64,000 nucleotides of DNA from Brachypodium distachyon. Taxonomy: Eukaryota; Streptophyta; Magnoliopsida; Poales; Poaceae. The position numbers and the translations under genes are program-made. Within the stretch, counting starts at the first letter, position 1; each line of letters begins with the position of its first letter. This document shows, piece after piece, positions 35,002-47,024 of the stretch. The notes under the pieces were generated by a model, which saw nothing but the letters and a program-made list of their open reading frames with translations, was not told where the DNA came from and did not search any database. The DNA lies in NCBI RefSeq assembly GCF_000005505.3, contig NC_016133.3, positions 51,611,237 through 51,675,236 of the forward strand. Direction: 5' to 3'.

Positions 35002-37305
35002 TCACAGTTCATCATAAATGGGAGGAGGAGCGGGGGCATTTTGTGGGGCAGGTCCATGCTGCACTTTACCTACGATGTCTTCAGCTGATATTGAGCCTGA
35101 TCTGATGGCATCAGCCAGCTTCTTCTGCAGTGTCAACAGGCCAATACGTCTTGAGACAACATAAAGAACCGCCAGGGAGAAAATGATGAACCCAATAGTC
35201 AGGACGATCCTGAAACAGATCTAGTTAGCAATTGGCCCAACCTGTATTGTTACTACACAGGCAGAAGTTGTCTCACAGATAGGAAATCAAATGCATAACA
35301 GAACAGCAGTAGGTACATCACTTAAACCCACTTGTTTCAGTACTTTTGTTTGACTGGAAAATTAGAACGCGGACTTCGCGGCCGCATCATACATCATTGG
35401 CAATGAGGCCGATTCTGAGCTCTACAATAGATTGATGGTACCTACATATCAAGAACATCCTGAAACGATTGATGGTACCTACCTATCAAGAACATCCTGA
35501 AAAGATATATGGTACCTACCTATCAAGAACATCCTGTCGTTGCATCGTGGAGAGCAAACTATGAGTACGTGTCAGCAAAGAGTGGTGTCCCTGATATTCC
35601 CCTTCAGCCTTTGCGAGAACACTTGTTGATTCATCTGCATAATTTTTAAATTAGCTCGCAGCTTGGCCTTGATAGTTCTGAAAATGCATTATACAATAGT
35701 AGAAAAATAAAATAGTTCTTATCATGTGTGCAACAAGAAGCACATAACTGTACCATAGTTTCTTAAGACTAACCAAAAAATATTCAGTAATCAAATACAG
35801 CACATTTGTGAGGGAAGCTTGACATTATATACACAAAACTAACTATAGCCATCCCAAATATCCATGTCAAATACAGCACATTTGTGAAGGAAATGAAGCA
35901 ATACTGACCAAGAGATGCTAGCAAACCATTTAAATCTTCCAAAAAGGAAAAAAAAATACAAGTATGCCTCTTGAATATGGGCTTAATCACAGAAGAACTT
36001 ACCAAAAGTTGACAAGGTATTGGCACTTCTTTCCACTTCCTGTCAACATCTATAATAGTTACTTTTAAATTTATGACCAAGAAATTATAAGCATGAGACA
36101 TAAATAAACAAGCTCAAGCTCTAACCTGAACCATTAACTGCCGAGACCGAAGCAGGCTCTCGGTAATACTTTCTGCAGCGGATGTCATCCCAGCCTTTGT
36201 CCTACATCATTTAGTGGGTTAGTGTTCTAACAAACATAAATTATATAACTGGATAATGAATATAAAAGGATGGCTCTTTAATTAGTGAAAATGCAACTTT
36301 ATTTTGAGATGATGGGACCGCTATCCAAATAAGAAAAACATCTGGTTCAAACTACTCTTACTGTGAAAACCCTGTGGAAACGACGTGTGGAGGTCTCTAA
36401 AAAGTAAAAATCTTTCAAATATAAAATATGCCGAGGAGCTGATGTTCTATTAACATGTAAAATTTGGAGATCAGACTCAATCACATTAGGTAGATGAAAA
36501 GAGACAGAAAACAAAAGTGGCAAACATTAAAAAATCAATGTTCATGCTGAATTTGTGTCTTTCCTAGCCGATATACTTACTTCATAAAAATATGGCATTC
36601 ACTGCAGGGTTTTCACCTTAAGGGTGGTTTCCACCAGGAACTAATAATATCCTTAATATGCTACAAAGAAACCTGGACCACAAGTAAAAGACCTCATGCA
36701 ATCAACTTACTGAAGAATACGTCTCTGGATGGTGGACTCTTCTCCACCACCGAGAAGAAGCTCCCTCTAGAGAAAGAACAATTAGAATGTGAGGGTGGCT
36801 TAAGTTACAGGCAAAAAAATGTTTTCCTTGGGCAATAAACAATCAAAATAATGGAGCATACTCTGAAGAAAAATCAAACACCTCTTTTTGAGCCGCTTTC
36901 CTAATGTTTGCTTTGGCTTGTAAATTAGCACTCCTCAAGCTCGCACGCAGCCTGCAGACATGAAATCACTAACTTAAAAAACAGTGCAAAGAGAAATGAG
37001 AAAAATCTAAGAATAGCTTACTCCTGATATTATTCCTTCAACGACCGTAAGGTTGCCTGGCCAGACTGCACTTCCTCAAAACTGGGCAGCTGCTCTGCCA
37101 GAAGATCGAGCCTGCACTGCAGTGCGTTGAGTAATTGCAGTGCATCCTGTGCAGAACCGTTCAACCTAGGAAGAGAACTTGCTTCTTCTGTCCCTTTTCC
37201 CATCTTCCCACAGGATTCAATTGCAGCAATGCAAACCTCAAGCTGTATAATCAGTTGGCTCCAGTCCTTCTTCAGGTTTTCAACGGCTTGTGTGACCACA
37301 TCCAT
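35002..37305 (-). CDS. SEC20: SEC20 SNARE homologue (7 coding exons, in-frame TAA)
   Basis: Homologue of Sec20, the ER-resident Qb-type SNARE for Golgi-to-ER retrograde fusion. Exons on the minus strand: 37305-37022, 36951-36882, 36766-36711, 36201-36126, 36039-36003, 35634-35520 and 35209-35002, with all junctions GT/AG and phases agreeing. The order is: N-terminal coiled region (ending PSFEEVQSGQATLRSLKE), SANLQAKANIRKAAQ, RELLLGGGEES, SNARE-like TKAGMTSAAESITESL then EVERSANTLSTF, a membrane span (IVLTIGFIIFSLAVLYVVS), and a lumenal tail ending YDEL, close to an ER-retrieval signal. The full frame would be 281 codons, but codon 92 (37032-37030) is TAA. A weak alternative donor at 37045 (CG/GTCGTT) would stay in frame and skip it. 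A leader exon ending at 40244 probably joins to 37313 just upstream of the ATG. It could be a pseudogene, an odd splice form, or a base error. Confidence 0.85.
35431..35536 (-). repeat. 37-bp minisatellite containing SEC20 exon 6 donor
   Basis: Three units of period 37 (GGTACC words at 35437, 35474 and 35511). Each unit on the minus strand contains CAGGATGTTCTTGATAG (last base T in the distal copy) followed by GTAGGTACC, that is, the end of exon 6 and its 5' splice site. The two extra units also have TTTCAG just before GATGTT, so each looks like a 14-nt mini-exon with its own acceptor and donor. Confidence 0.85.
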
Positions 37306-37312
37306 CCCAATA

Positions 37313-40300
37313 TCTGAACAGGTAAATTCAGCAGACCCAACTGCTATTAGTGAAGTAATAAGTGGCCAACCAAGAGTAAATCGACAAAAAATAATGTTGA
37401 GTATCAAGTTTACCACGTAAATGGGAGATTTTCTTCCCTAATATTCACTTGGGCTAAGGAAAAGACAAGTTTTCTGTCGTAAGTACCAGAACATGAGCTT
37501 ATGATCATAAGGAGGTGATGACCATATGTGAACATTTGCACGCGAGTTAAATTGAATATTACGTCCAAACATGAGCAGGACACAATAGAACTCCCCTGCC
37601 ACTCAAATAATAATATGCCGTACTACCCATATCAAATGATATTAGTGAAAAACTACGAGCATACAGTGGAGATCACAGTAGAGGCATATACAGTTAAAAT
37701 GACATGAATGATTAGCTATTTCTTGAAAATGATGGATTTGGTTACAAACAAGCTTGTAGCACCTTCTAAGAAAATTTTCATCAAGTATCCACATCTGGAA
37801 CACTAAACATTAGACTGGAATTCCTGGGTTTAACAAGTCAAGCACACCAGAAGAAAATGAAAATGCGATGCAAACATCAAACACTGAAAGAGAGTTAACC
37901 ATATAGTTGACGATTGGATAAGTTAATCAAGAAAATGAGAAGAAAAAAGGTATACACGTCACATGTTCGAAGCATGATCATGGCATGATAACAAACCACA
38001 AACAGTTTAAAGACAAAAAAATGGGGAAATGAGGCCAAATCATTCATCTGAGTTTCAAAGTATCAAGTAAAAGAACAGAGTAAATGGAATTTGATTGAAC
38101 GCGCTGAACACAATTTAATATATGCAGTAAAAAGTTATTGTCACGACCACCAGATGCCGGGCACAAAGAACCCTACGAGGAAACATAACATGATATGCCA
38201 TTCGCAAGTGTTGGTTGCATTACCATATAAGCATGTACAGATATACTTGATGATCTTTTATTACTCCCTCCGACCAGTATTACTTGTCTCAAATTTGCCC
38301 AAATACGGATGTATCTATGTGTAAAAAGTGTCTATATACATGTAATATTTCGACAAGTAATTCCGGCCGGAGGGAGTAAGTAAATTGCATAAAGTCATCA
38401 GTCAGTCGCAGGCATAGAGGGTTTGGTTTCATTAGCATGTTTAGAGATAACCATAAAATATAGCACAACAAAACGGTGCATTTTATATAGCTAGCCTAGA
38501 CTAGACATTTTATAAATCGCAAAGATATGTCGAACAAACACTGAAATACAAGAAAAACGTTAAACAATGCCACTCTCACATGGCATTTTAAACCATGAGG
38601 CAGTAATGCTAGTATCTAGAAAATATATATAAGTGTTTCTATGCTCTTGCACTATTTTTGCATCAATCCCAAAGCATTTGTAATCACTTAACCCTTTGTC
38701 CATTCCTCGCACGATATCTTCTGACGTTCTTGTTCACCCGAGCTCAAACAGCACACACCAGCTAACGATCGATATAGGAGACCATCTGGTGGTAGGCAGT
38801 GAAAGCATGGTGTGCAGAGACATACTGAGTGAAGGCATGGCCAAAGACATTAACGGTCAGTCGGTCATGGCTGTGAAGGACGCCGCGTGTAGGAGCATGC
38901 TGTCGAGGGTGATGGTGTGCTAGAACCCAGAAGTAGAGGAGGTGTCAGAACTGAGTGCAACAATTGTGGATGCTCTCAACAGCGATTGCCTCTGGAGCTC
39001 TCTGTATGTTGGTGCAGTGCAGTTGTCTTCGCAGACGAGCGTGTCAGCGCAGGCAATACTTGCCTTTCATCCTTCTTGGAATCTGGGCGGAGAACCTCAG
39101 GAGTGTGTGCTTGGGTAGCTTCGAACAATTGTCTCGGAGCTTGGAGAGAAAGCAGTACGACCTTCTCGGATAGCATTTTTCTTTGGGATTTCTCATGCTT
39201 CGTCTCTACTAATAGAAGCACATGACTGGAGCAGCACGTTCCGAGGGGCAGAGGAGGTGACTCAAGGATAACACAGTCTTCTAGAGCAGCACTGAGACCA
39301 TGGGCAAAGCGTGTGGTCAGTGGTAACATAAGGATGTCATCATGGAAGAGGTGCAGCAACAAAGAGATCCACTTTGCTAGAGTGTCTCCTCATGTCGCTC
39401 ACTTCATCTCCTCTGTATCTGGTGTCTAGGACATACAAAAAAAAAAGCTCATCACTTAAGGCTGGAACAGGGGATGTCATATGGGTTGTGTAGATGGGTA
39501 GGGACGGCACAAGACAAACCCGTAATGGATATTGACTATTCAACATCCATTTAAAGTTTTCTCAAAAAGCATAGAAGAACTCCTCAAATATATATCAGTA
39601 ATATCACAACCTAAAGATGGTTTAGATTGCAGGTGGGTTACGGTAAGCCTTGCAAAAATACTATGAGCCATGGATATATGTGTAGTCTATAGTCCTTCAA
39701 CATTAAAATCTTGCCAGAAATCAGCAAGAAAAAGTTACACCAAACAGAAAACGCCATCTATAATTAGTGACCTCATCTTGCTGCCCAGTGTCCACCCAGC
39801 CGGAAAAAAACGCATAATAATCGAAATTACACCAATCATTTTGAGCGTAATGACTTAAGCAGAACCTAACATATTTCAGTATCTGAGATTTAACCGGATA
39901 AAAAAAAGGATGGTAAGCAAGGAGGCAAGATCAGAAATATGCCCCTTAAAAATTAAAATCATGGCATTAGGGGAATGCCATTGGATCGTTGAAATTAGGA
40001 TATGCCGCTCCAGATTACCGTTGTTTGAAACGTAACATTTCACCCCATTTCCTCCTATTTCTGTTCTTCATCAACGTTTTTAGATCGAGGCACACATGCA
40101 TCGTCCCCAACTCCCAATTGAGTGCAACAGCGTGGGTGCGCTAACTGAGGTGGATCTAGATATTGTGCTAAGAGTGCACCGGCACACCCAGAAGTTGTGA
40201 GGGCTTTAGCTAATCGCTGAATGAAAGCGAAACAAGCTCATACCTCAAGACCTAATGGCCAACGATTGCGGACGGGGTGAACCGGTGAAGACAGCAGGGA

Positions 40301-40460
40301 TGAGACGTCCCGATGGGGTGGAACGGGGTGGGTAATAGCGGCGACGCGCGCGAGAGGCGGAGAGGTAGAGCCGGCGCGGCGGCGGCCCGGCAGGGCGGAT
40401 TGAGGGGTCGGCGCAGACGCTGAGTGCCTGAGTTACGGGGCAGACGTACGCCACGCGGTG
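37313..40460 (-). other. SEC20 leader intron, leader exon and promoter
   Basis: Between the acceptor at 37313 and a likely donor at 40243-40242 (CTTGAG/GTATGAG) lies about 2.9 kb with no coding sequence apart from short shadows. A GC-rich, CT-rich leader exon about 40245-40450 fits a housekeeping 5' UTR, and its promoter should lie just beyond. The intron carries a Stowaway-like MITE at 38262-38378. A transposon-like insertion cannot be excluded in 38.6-39.6 kb. Confidence 0.5.
38262..38378. mobile_element. Stowaway-like MITE
   Basis: TA-flanked 117-bp element with TIR CTCCCTCCGACCAGTATTAC and a right end complementary to CTCCCTCCGGCCGGAATTAC. The TIRs are the best preserved of the six copies. 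It lies in the presumed SEC20 leader intron. Confidence 0.85.
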
Positions 40461-40970
40461 GTACACTGTAGGAGAGAGAAAACGACGGCAGCCCTGGGTC
40501 GGCCGGACTGGGTTAACGGGTTGGGCTGTAATAAGACAAGCGGTAAATGTGAAAATGGTCTTTTTTTTTGGAAGGTGGGTGCAACTGGACTTACAAACCA
40601 ATTGGGCTTCTTGTTTGATACGGTGTTTTCAACCCAAACTTAGCTTCCATCTGGCACCGGGCCATCTACTCTATCCGGGCTTTGGACGGACCACGAGCAA
40701 GGTACCTGTCGTAGCACTTCTCTAGACTAGCCCACCATAAACATTGAGAATTTGAGACACGACAATTGATGATGTGCTAGTATCTAAAGCCAGTTTTGGA
40801 TATTCAAATGTTCAGACACATGTTTTTACTGTTTGTTTTGTGTCGTATAGGGATTTTGAACTAGACCCCAATTGGTATAAGTTATCCCTGGTTTTCTGAT
40901 TGAGTCTGTTCTATCAGAATTATTATCGTCAATGGAATAAAGGCCTTGGGTGATAGTTTCAAAAAACAAA

Positions 40971-41415
40971 ATGGCTCCTATGAGGACTTCATCTGTGCCA
41001 CCACTAGTGGGAGTGACGAGGAGCTATCAGATGGCTCCTATGACTTTTGACAGCACGGATGAAGTCGTGTTCTATTTTTTTTAAAAGCATGGCTTAATTC
41101 TAATTCTTCTATATCCGGTGATCGTCATGCTAGACCACTTGTCCTTAAAAGTTCTTCGCTATGGTAAATTAACGGGCCATATGAAATATTAGATGGCTCC
41201 TATAAGGACTTCATCTGTTCCGCCACTAGTGGGAGTGACGAGGAACTATTAGATGGCTCCTATGAGTACTTTTGACAGCACAAATGAAGTCGTCGTTCTA
41301 TTTTAAAAAAAAGCATGGCTTAATAATTATAATTCTTCTACATCCGGTGATCATCATGCTAGACCACTTGTCATTAAAAGTTCTTCGCTATGGTACATTA
41401 ACGGGCCATATGTAA
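40971..41415. repeat. 222-bp tandem duplication upstream of zinc-finger gene
   Basis: 40971-41192 and 41193-41415 are near-identical, with scattered substitutions and small indels. Words such as GGGAGTGACGAGGA and GCTAGACCACTTGTC occur once in each. It lies about 0.5-0.9 kb upstream of the ZAT-like gene, in its likely promoter region. Confidence 0.85.
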
Positions 41416-41879
41416 CATTCTTACGTGAACTATACGAAAAGTCTACGATGTCTAAAATAGTTTGAACATGCTTTGTGGTGCGGAGTTTGAATTGGGTGAA
41501 TATGCGCACGGGGAAGCCGCGTCCAGCGCGATCTTGAGTTTGAATTGGGAGTTTGAAAAGGGATGTAACGAACGGCACCGAAGCCGCGTCCAGCGCGATC
41601 TTGATGCGCGCGTCACCGTTGGAACTACTCTAGTGCGAATCTTTCAAGTTCGCGTACATGCAGGGGCGATTGCGGCAGAAGCGATTGCAGCCATACAAGG
41701 TAAAGCGATCCAATTCTATTCTAGTTCACTGCACCACTATCTTTAGTAGTGGCATGCAGATATATACGTTCCACTATCTTTAGTAGTGCATGCAAATATA
41801 TACGTGCCACGACATCATCCCTCCCGCCTAGTTTCCTTCCGATGCGTGCCACTGTCCAAATAAACGCCGAGGTCCGATC

Positions 41880-43778
41880 ATGGCCATGGTCATGGAAAAC
41901 CAGCAGCCGGTGGCGCCGCAGATGCGGATGATCCCAGCGCCGCCGCCACGCCCCCCTCCCCCGCCGCCGCCGGTGCCACCCCAAGTGTTCAAGCATCATT
42001 GCAAGGTGTGCAAGAAGGGGTTCATGTGTGGGCGCGCGCTCGGCGGGCACATGAGGGCGCACGGGATCGCCGACGTCGATGGGCTTAGCGTGGAAGAAGA
42101 CATGCTCGACGACGATGATTCGGAGCCGTACGGCGAATCTTCTGATCAGGCTGGGAGTCCGTCAACAACGACGACAAAAAGAATGTACGGGCTCCGCGCC
42201 AACCCGGGCCGGCTAAGGAATTGTCGGGTGTGCGAGAATTGTGGGAAGGAGTTCACCTCGTGGAAGTCGCTGCTCGATCATGGCAGGTGCAGCTTTGGCG
42301 AGGACGACGAAGGCCTAGACGGTGAAGGCTCGTTGCGTTCCTCATCACCTCGTAATGGCATGGAGGATGAGGAAGAGGAAGAAGAAGAGGGAGATGTGGC
42401 GTTGGCCTCCGGGTGGTCCAAGGGGAAACGTTCACGCCGAGCCAAGGTGATGCTCCTTGGGAGCGGCACCAGAACCGAGCTGCAGCATTTGCCGCCCGCT
42501 TCGAGCGAGGAGGAGGACCTGGCCAATTGCCTCGTCATGCTCTCCTCGTCCCGTGTCACACAGCCAACTGATGTCATTGCGGACGTCGACCAAGCCGAGT
42601 CGTGTGCATCGGCGAGTAAGGACGAGGAGATGATCAGGAACAAGTTCCTTCTGCCCCAGCCAATCTCGATCATAGCACCCATTGCAGCATCAGCAACGCA
42701 GACGATGAAGTTTCCCGTGCCTCATCCCGTGCCGCAACAGGTTGTGGTGGCACAGCACGTACCAGCCGTCCCGCGCGGCTTGTTCGAATGCAAGGCATGC
42801 AAGAAGGTGTTTACGTCGCATCAGGCTCTCGGCGGGCATCGTGCCAGCCACAAGAAAGTGAAGGGGTGTTTCGCCGCCAAGCTAGAGAGCAGCCGCAACG
42901 AGACTGCTGCCGCCGCTCATCAACATCATCAGTCTGTCGCAACAGCTACTCACTACGACAGTAACACCAAGGCCAGCATCAGCGAGGTCGTAGATACCAG
43001 CACCACGGACCTCAAAACTTCTGCCAGTGTGGATGCCAATGCTGACGGTGGCAAGGTGTCGACGAGCGGCGGCGAAATTGTGATCGTGGCCACCACAGCG
43101 GCGCCGGAGACGGGCATCGCTGACGTCGCCCCGGCGGCACCATCCTCCGCCCTGGCGCCGTTCAAGAAGAAGGGGAAGGTGCACGAGTGCTCCATCTGCC
43201 ACCGCGTGTTCACCTCGGGGCAAGCGCTGGGCGGCCACAAGCGGTGCCACTGGCTCACGTCGAGCGCGACGGACCCGGCCGCCGCCTGCACGGTGGCCAA
43301 GCTCCAGAGCACCGTGGTTCCAGACCACCTCATGGCCGCCATGTGCCACCACCTCACCCTCGGCCGGCCGATGTTCGACGTCGCAGCCGACCAGCGCATC
43401 CTCGACCTCAACGTGCCAACGAACCCGTCGTCGACGGCTGTCGACCAGGCCGCAGCAGCCATCGCCGCGAGGCAGGCCGCGGAGCTCAACGACATCCCGC
43501 TGTGCCTCAACGCGCCGGCGTCCATGTACGTGCAGTCCTGGACGGGGCACAGCAACGCGAGCCACGTGAACAAGACCGGCACGAGCAGCCGCAACGACGC
43601 GGCGGGCGGCGGGGGCGCGGCCACGGAGGACGAGGCGGACAGCACCAGTGCCAAGAGGGCCAAGATTGGCGACCTCAAGGACATGAAGGTCGCGGGGGAG
43701 TCGTTGCCGTGGCTGCAGGTTGGCATCGGCATCTCGTCGTCCGAGTGCAAAGACAAGACTGCTCAGGATCAGGAGTGA
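41880..43778 (+). CDS. ZAT-type C2H2 zinc-finger repressor (632 aa, intronless)
   Basis: Nuclear DNA-binding protein with four zinc-finger segments: C41-C44-H57-H61 (GRALGGH), a C2HC form at 118-137, and plant-specific QALGGH fingers at about 304-324 and 435-456. Other features: a Pro-rich N-terminus (19-35), acidic stretches near 73-86 and 160-170, a basic KGKRSRRAK segment (possible nuclear signal), a [10 protein letters not shown]-box-like motif, and LDLNVP at 508-513, an EAR motif that recruits TOPLESS-type co-repressors. Plants use such proteins in stress and developmental repression; the targets are unknown here. The C2HC second finger lacks QALGGH and may not bind DNA. It is unusually long for the family because of low-complexity linkers. 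It faces the SEC20 promoter, with a tandem duplication between, and a shorter relative lies 5 kb downstream. Confidence 0.93.
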   Translation: MAMVMENQQPVAPQMRMIPAPPPRPPPPPPPVPPQVFKHHCKVCKKGFMCGRALGGHMRAHGIADVDGLSVEEDMLDDDDSEPYGESSDQAGSPSTTTTKRMYGLRANPGRLRNCRVCENCGKEFTSWKSLLDHGRCSFGEDDEGLDGEGSLRSSSPRNGMEDEEEEEEEGDVALASGWSKGKRSRRAKVMLLGSGTRTELQHLPPASSEEEDLANCLVMLSSSRVTQPTDVIADVDQAESCASASKDEEMIRNKFLLPQPISIIAPIAASATQTMKFPVPHPVPQQVVVAQHVPAVPRGLFECKACKKVFTSHQALGGHRASHKKVKGCFAAKLESSRNETAAAAHQHHQSVATATHYDSNTKASISEVVDTSTTDLKTSASVDANADGGKVSTSGGEIVIVATTAAPETGIADVAPAAPSSALAPFKKKGKVHECSICHRVFTSGQALGGHKRCHWLTSSATDPAAACTVAKLQSTVVPDHLMAAMCHHLTLGRPMFDVAADQRILDLNVPTNPSSTAVDQAAAAIAARQAAELNDIPLCLNAPASMYVQSWTGHSNASHVNKTGTSSRNDAAGGGGAATEDEADSTSAKRAKIGDLKDMKVAGESLPWLQVGIGISSSECKDKTAQDQE

Positions 43779-44488
43779 TCCGAGGAATTAATTTCACAGC
43801 GCCCAGGTCACGCCAAGTCGCCAATTGATTAATCTCATTAAACTACTAATCAAGTAATTAGCTTTTTGACTTTTCTTGAGTATATAGTGTAAGTACGTAC
43901 TTATATATATTAATTATCATATATATGATCGGTATATGCGATAAAGTATATACGAATGTAATATATTGCTAATTTAGAGATTGATTTCCCTGTGCGTACG
44001 GCATTCCAATTTCCAGGGAACGTACTACTGGGGACTGTAAATATGCAAAGCAGCAGCCTTTTTTCCAACAGGTTTCTTACAGTCCAATTCTTTCAGAAGC
44101 CTTGGATTTTTTTCCTTTATTCTCCATTTTGTAATTGGTTGATAAATTTGTTGCTCCTGAGGAGTGTCTGGGCCAATATATATGCAATATTATTTTGACA
44201 CCGACATATATATGCAAAATTAAATTACGCTTTAGGTCGCCTCAATTCAGGCCGCGTCCTAATGTCAGCGCCACCCCCCGCCCGCCCCCGCTATACTTAC
44301 CCAATCCAAACCAAATTGACCCATCTACTTCCTTCGTTTGATCTCTGCCAACGTATCCTATGTCTGTTTGACATCAAAGAAAGTGACGAAGGGATAGATT
44401 GGAGCTCTGCTTTCGCTTCCAATGGGAATGTTGACTGACAATTTAATGTTGAATCCCTGAGCATGGCAGTTTGTAAATAGTGTGTTAC
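43779..44488. other. 3' flank of zinc-finger gene; nothing else seen
   Basis: AT-rich, with TATATA runs at about 43900-43950. No gene or clear repeat before the MITE at 44489. Confidence 0.5.
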
Positions 44489-44602
44489 TACCTCCGATCC
44501 TAAATTGTTGTCAAAATATTACATGTATCTAGACACTTTTCATGAATAGATACATCCATATTTGGACAAATTTAAGACAAGAATTTAATATCGGATGGAG
44601 TA
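44489..44602. mobile_element. Stowaway-like MITE
   Basis: TA-flanked element starting CCTCCGATCCTAAATTGTTG with a degenerate inverted right end (AATTTAATATCGGATGGAG). The interior ATATTACATGTATCTAGACA is shared with other copies. Confidence 0.75.
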
Positions 44603-44619
44603 TAAGTTATTTCTTCCTC

Positions 44620-45530
44620 GTTTTTTTAAAGGAGGATGGAACCTGCGGCCTTTGCATCAAAATAATGCACACAACCACGTTTTATTAATTTATTAACAAG
44701 CCTGACAAAAGAAAATACATCGATCAAACAAGCCGAAGCCACCAAATTATGCCTGCAAGCCTGATGAAGGGGTGGCCATTATCTAGGCCGCATGCCCTGA
44801 CCACATACAACCGGCTAACCTCGAAATCCGGAGGCCACAAAGGCACAATCGGTCTAGCAAATCCTCCGCGTGTGCTGACTGCTCATGCTCCAGAAATAGC
44901 TGCCACCATCTTCCACTAACTCATCTTCAAGACAAGATCGAAGCATTCCAACTTGTAAGGCCTGGCATCGAAGAGGCAAGCAAGATCCACCCACCAACGC
45001 CTCAAAGAAGGAAAGAGACGCCCATGAACCTCACCGTCGTCGTCGGATTAGTTGACCAAGGGTTTCCCCCGGTACCAACACCACCAGGAGGCTAAACACG
45101 GACTGCCAGATCCGGCAAGGAGGAAGGAGTCCGCCGCCGCCTGCCACCACGAGAGCAAGGACGTTGCTGCCACTGGGAGAAGCGCTGCCTAAAGGCAAGG
45201 CCTCCCGCAGGTGCCATGGTGTGTGCCGCCTCCAGGGAAGGGCAGCCTAAGCCGCCACCCCCAAAGTCGAGGCCAGGCACCATGGGGCCCCGCCCCTGCC
45301 ATCAGAGCCCTGCCTTCGTTGCCGGGGCGGCAACTGGCGAGCCCACCGCCGCAGTAGAGCCGCCCGCGCTGCCGATGCATAACGCGGAACTGCCGAAGGA
45401 GCAGAGCGGAGCCCCGCCGCCGCCGCCGCCAAGCGGGCTTTGCCCGACGGCGCGTGCCGACGACGGCGAGGGAGGGGTCTGTTGGTGGCGCTCTAGGGTT
45501 TCGTGGGTTTGGGGGTCATCTTGAGAAACA
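44620..45530 (-). repeat. unclassified retroelement-like segment
   Basis: A GC-rich block whose minus-strand end carries an A run near 44630. It has many short overlapping frames but no recognised domain. The composition and the CGGCCTTTGCATCA-type end resemble common grass repeats. No target duplication was found, so the class is open. Confidence 0.3.
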
Positions 45531-45720
45531 CCTCAAATGCATTCGTTCTATGTATCTCTCAACTTTTTAGCATCAGTCTATTGTTTGCGTGAATAGCATT
45601 TCCAATAGTTTGTGTGTTTATTTTGGAGTTAAACTGTCCATGCCATCAACCAACAATACATTATAGAAATATTCTAATGTATTGTACCTTAATTGTCCAA
45701 CTGAAGATGAGATAATATAA

Positions 45721-45925
45721 GTGTTTGCTCTGTCATTTCGTCCTGGAGCTTGTATATAGGTTAGAGTATGTAAAATACACAAAGTTTGCTCTGTCCAATT
45801 AAAGATGAGAGAATAAACGTGTTTGCTCTATATTTAGAAAAAATAAACGTGTTTGCTCTGTCATTTCGTCTTGGAGCTTGCATAGGTTAGAGTATGTAAA
45901 AATGTAAAATACACGAAGTTTGCCA
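45721..45925. repeat. 128-bp-period direct repeat
   Basis: 45721-45790 recurs at 45849-45925 (GTGTTTGCTCTGTCATTTCG and GGTTAGAGTATGTAAAA in both). An 18-bp repeat at 45812-45829 and 45842-45859 flanks 12 A/T-rich bases at the junction. From there to 46222 an AT-rich segment with CTCCCTCCGGTTCATAGATA at the left (45940) and a weak inverted end at 46222 may be a larger MITE. Confidence 0.6.
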
Positions 45926-46595
45926 GATACACGCTTCACTCCCTCCGGTTCATAGATAAGATAAATTTTAGACATGGGAAGAAAAAAATACACCTGAAAG
46001 TGCCGATGTCCAAAAGGGCACTTATTCATGAACTAATTCATATTGTATCATATGTATAATACCAGTGAAATTATGATATTTTTGGAACAATTTTACAGAA
46101 AAATATACTAAGATTTTGAACTTTTCAGTCTAAATAGTTGAAACAGTATGAACAATCAAACTTTTAAAAACTAAATTAAATGTATGTCTAAAATGTCACT
46201 TATTTGGACTGGACGGATTATTCGCAGTGTTGCTAACAATTGAATATTTGAATTGACCAGCTGTTCTGTAGATTTTAAATCACTCCTCGCCCTCAGAAGA
46301 TTTCTCCACGTAAATCATCAAATTGCGCATGTTGATTTGTTAATTAAGACGATGCTTATTGTTAGTTACACTCGTTTCTCGCTGCATCCATTCAACCTTC
46401 ACGTTGAACATGAAAAGCTGAAGTAATAAATTATCTTCAAGCCAATGGGGAGGGTGTGTGTTCCGACGTACTGTATGTAAATAGGTTGATCAAACAAATG
46501 ATTCCGTCAGAATATGGGAAATGGTGCTAATCCCATATACTCCATCAAACAAAACAGCATACTTCTTGACAGGAAAATTTCAAAACGCAATGAAT

Positions 46596-46667
46596 TCCGT
46601 CGCCGGGACTTGAACCCGGGTCTCTCGGGTGAGAGCCGAGTATCCTAACCACCTAGACTACGACGGA
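46596..46667 (-). tRNA. tRNA-Glu (CTC anticodon)
   Basis: The 72-nt cloverleaf reads on the minus strand from TCCGTCG to CGACGGA (7-bp acceptor stem). It has a D-arm with GGTGGTTAGGATA, the anticodon stem CTCGG/CCGAG with loop CTCTCAC giving CTC, and a T-arm with GGTTCAAGTCC. No intron. Internal A and B boxes are present and a TTTT run follows about 14 nt downstream as a Pol III terminator. It appears functional. Confidence 0.95.
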
Positions 46668-47024
46668 TTTTGTTGCAAAATCGCTTCTTTCCTTATTTCG
46701 TCAGACAATCCTCGTATTTTTGACGTCTCCTGAGTCCTGATTGCTCACATTTTTCTTTCTCTTTTAGGCCGGAGGAGTTGAAAACAAATACGGAGTACCT
46801 CTTAATTCTGTGCTAGAGATTGATTAATCGGTTCGATTGCTTAGGTTCACGCAAGAGATGTCTTGAGATGTTCTAGCTTTGTTTATACAAAAATCTATCC
46901 GCATCTACACTTTCAAATCCATTTCATTAAATTCACAATACTATATATCTTCATAGCGTATTTGATATTATAAATATAAATATTATTAGCATATTTTTCT
47001 ATGAATTTGCTAAATGTAACACAT

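Noticed and set aside
42882..43756. Long minus-strand frames of up to 267 codons opposite the large zinc-finger gene
   Set aside because: They are shadows of the GC-rich coding strand; the plus strand has finger and EAR motifs, the minus strand none.
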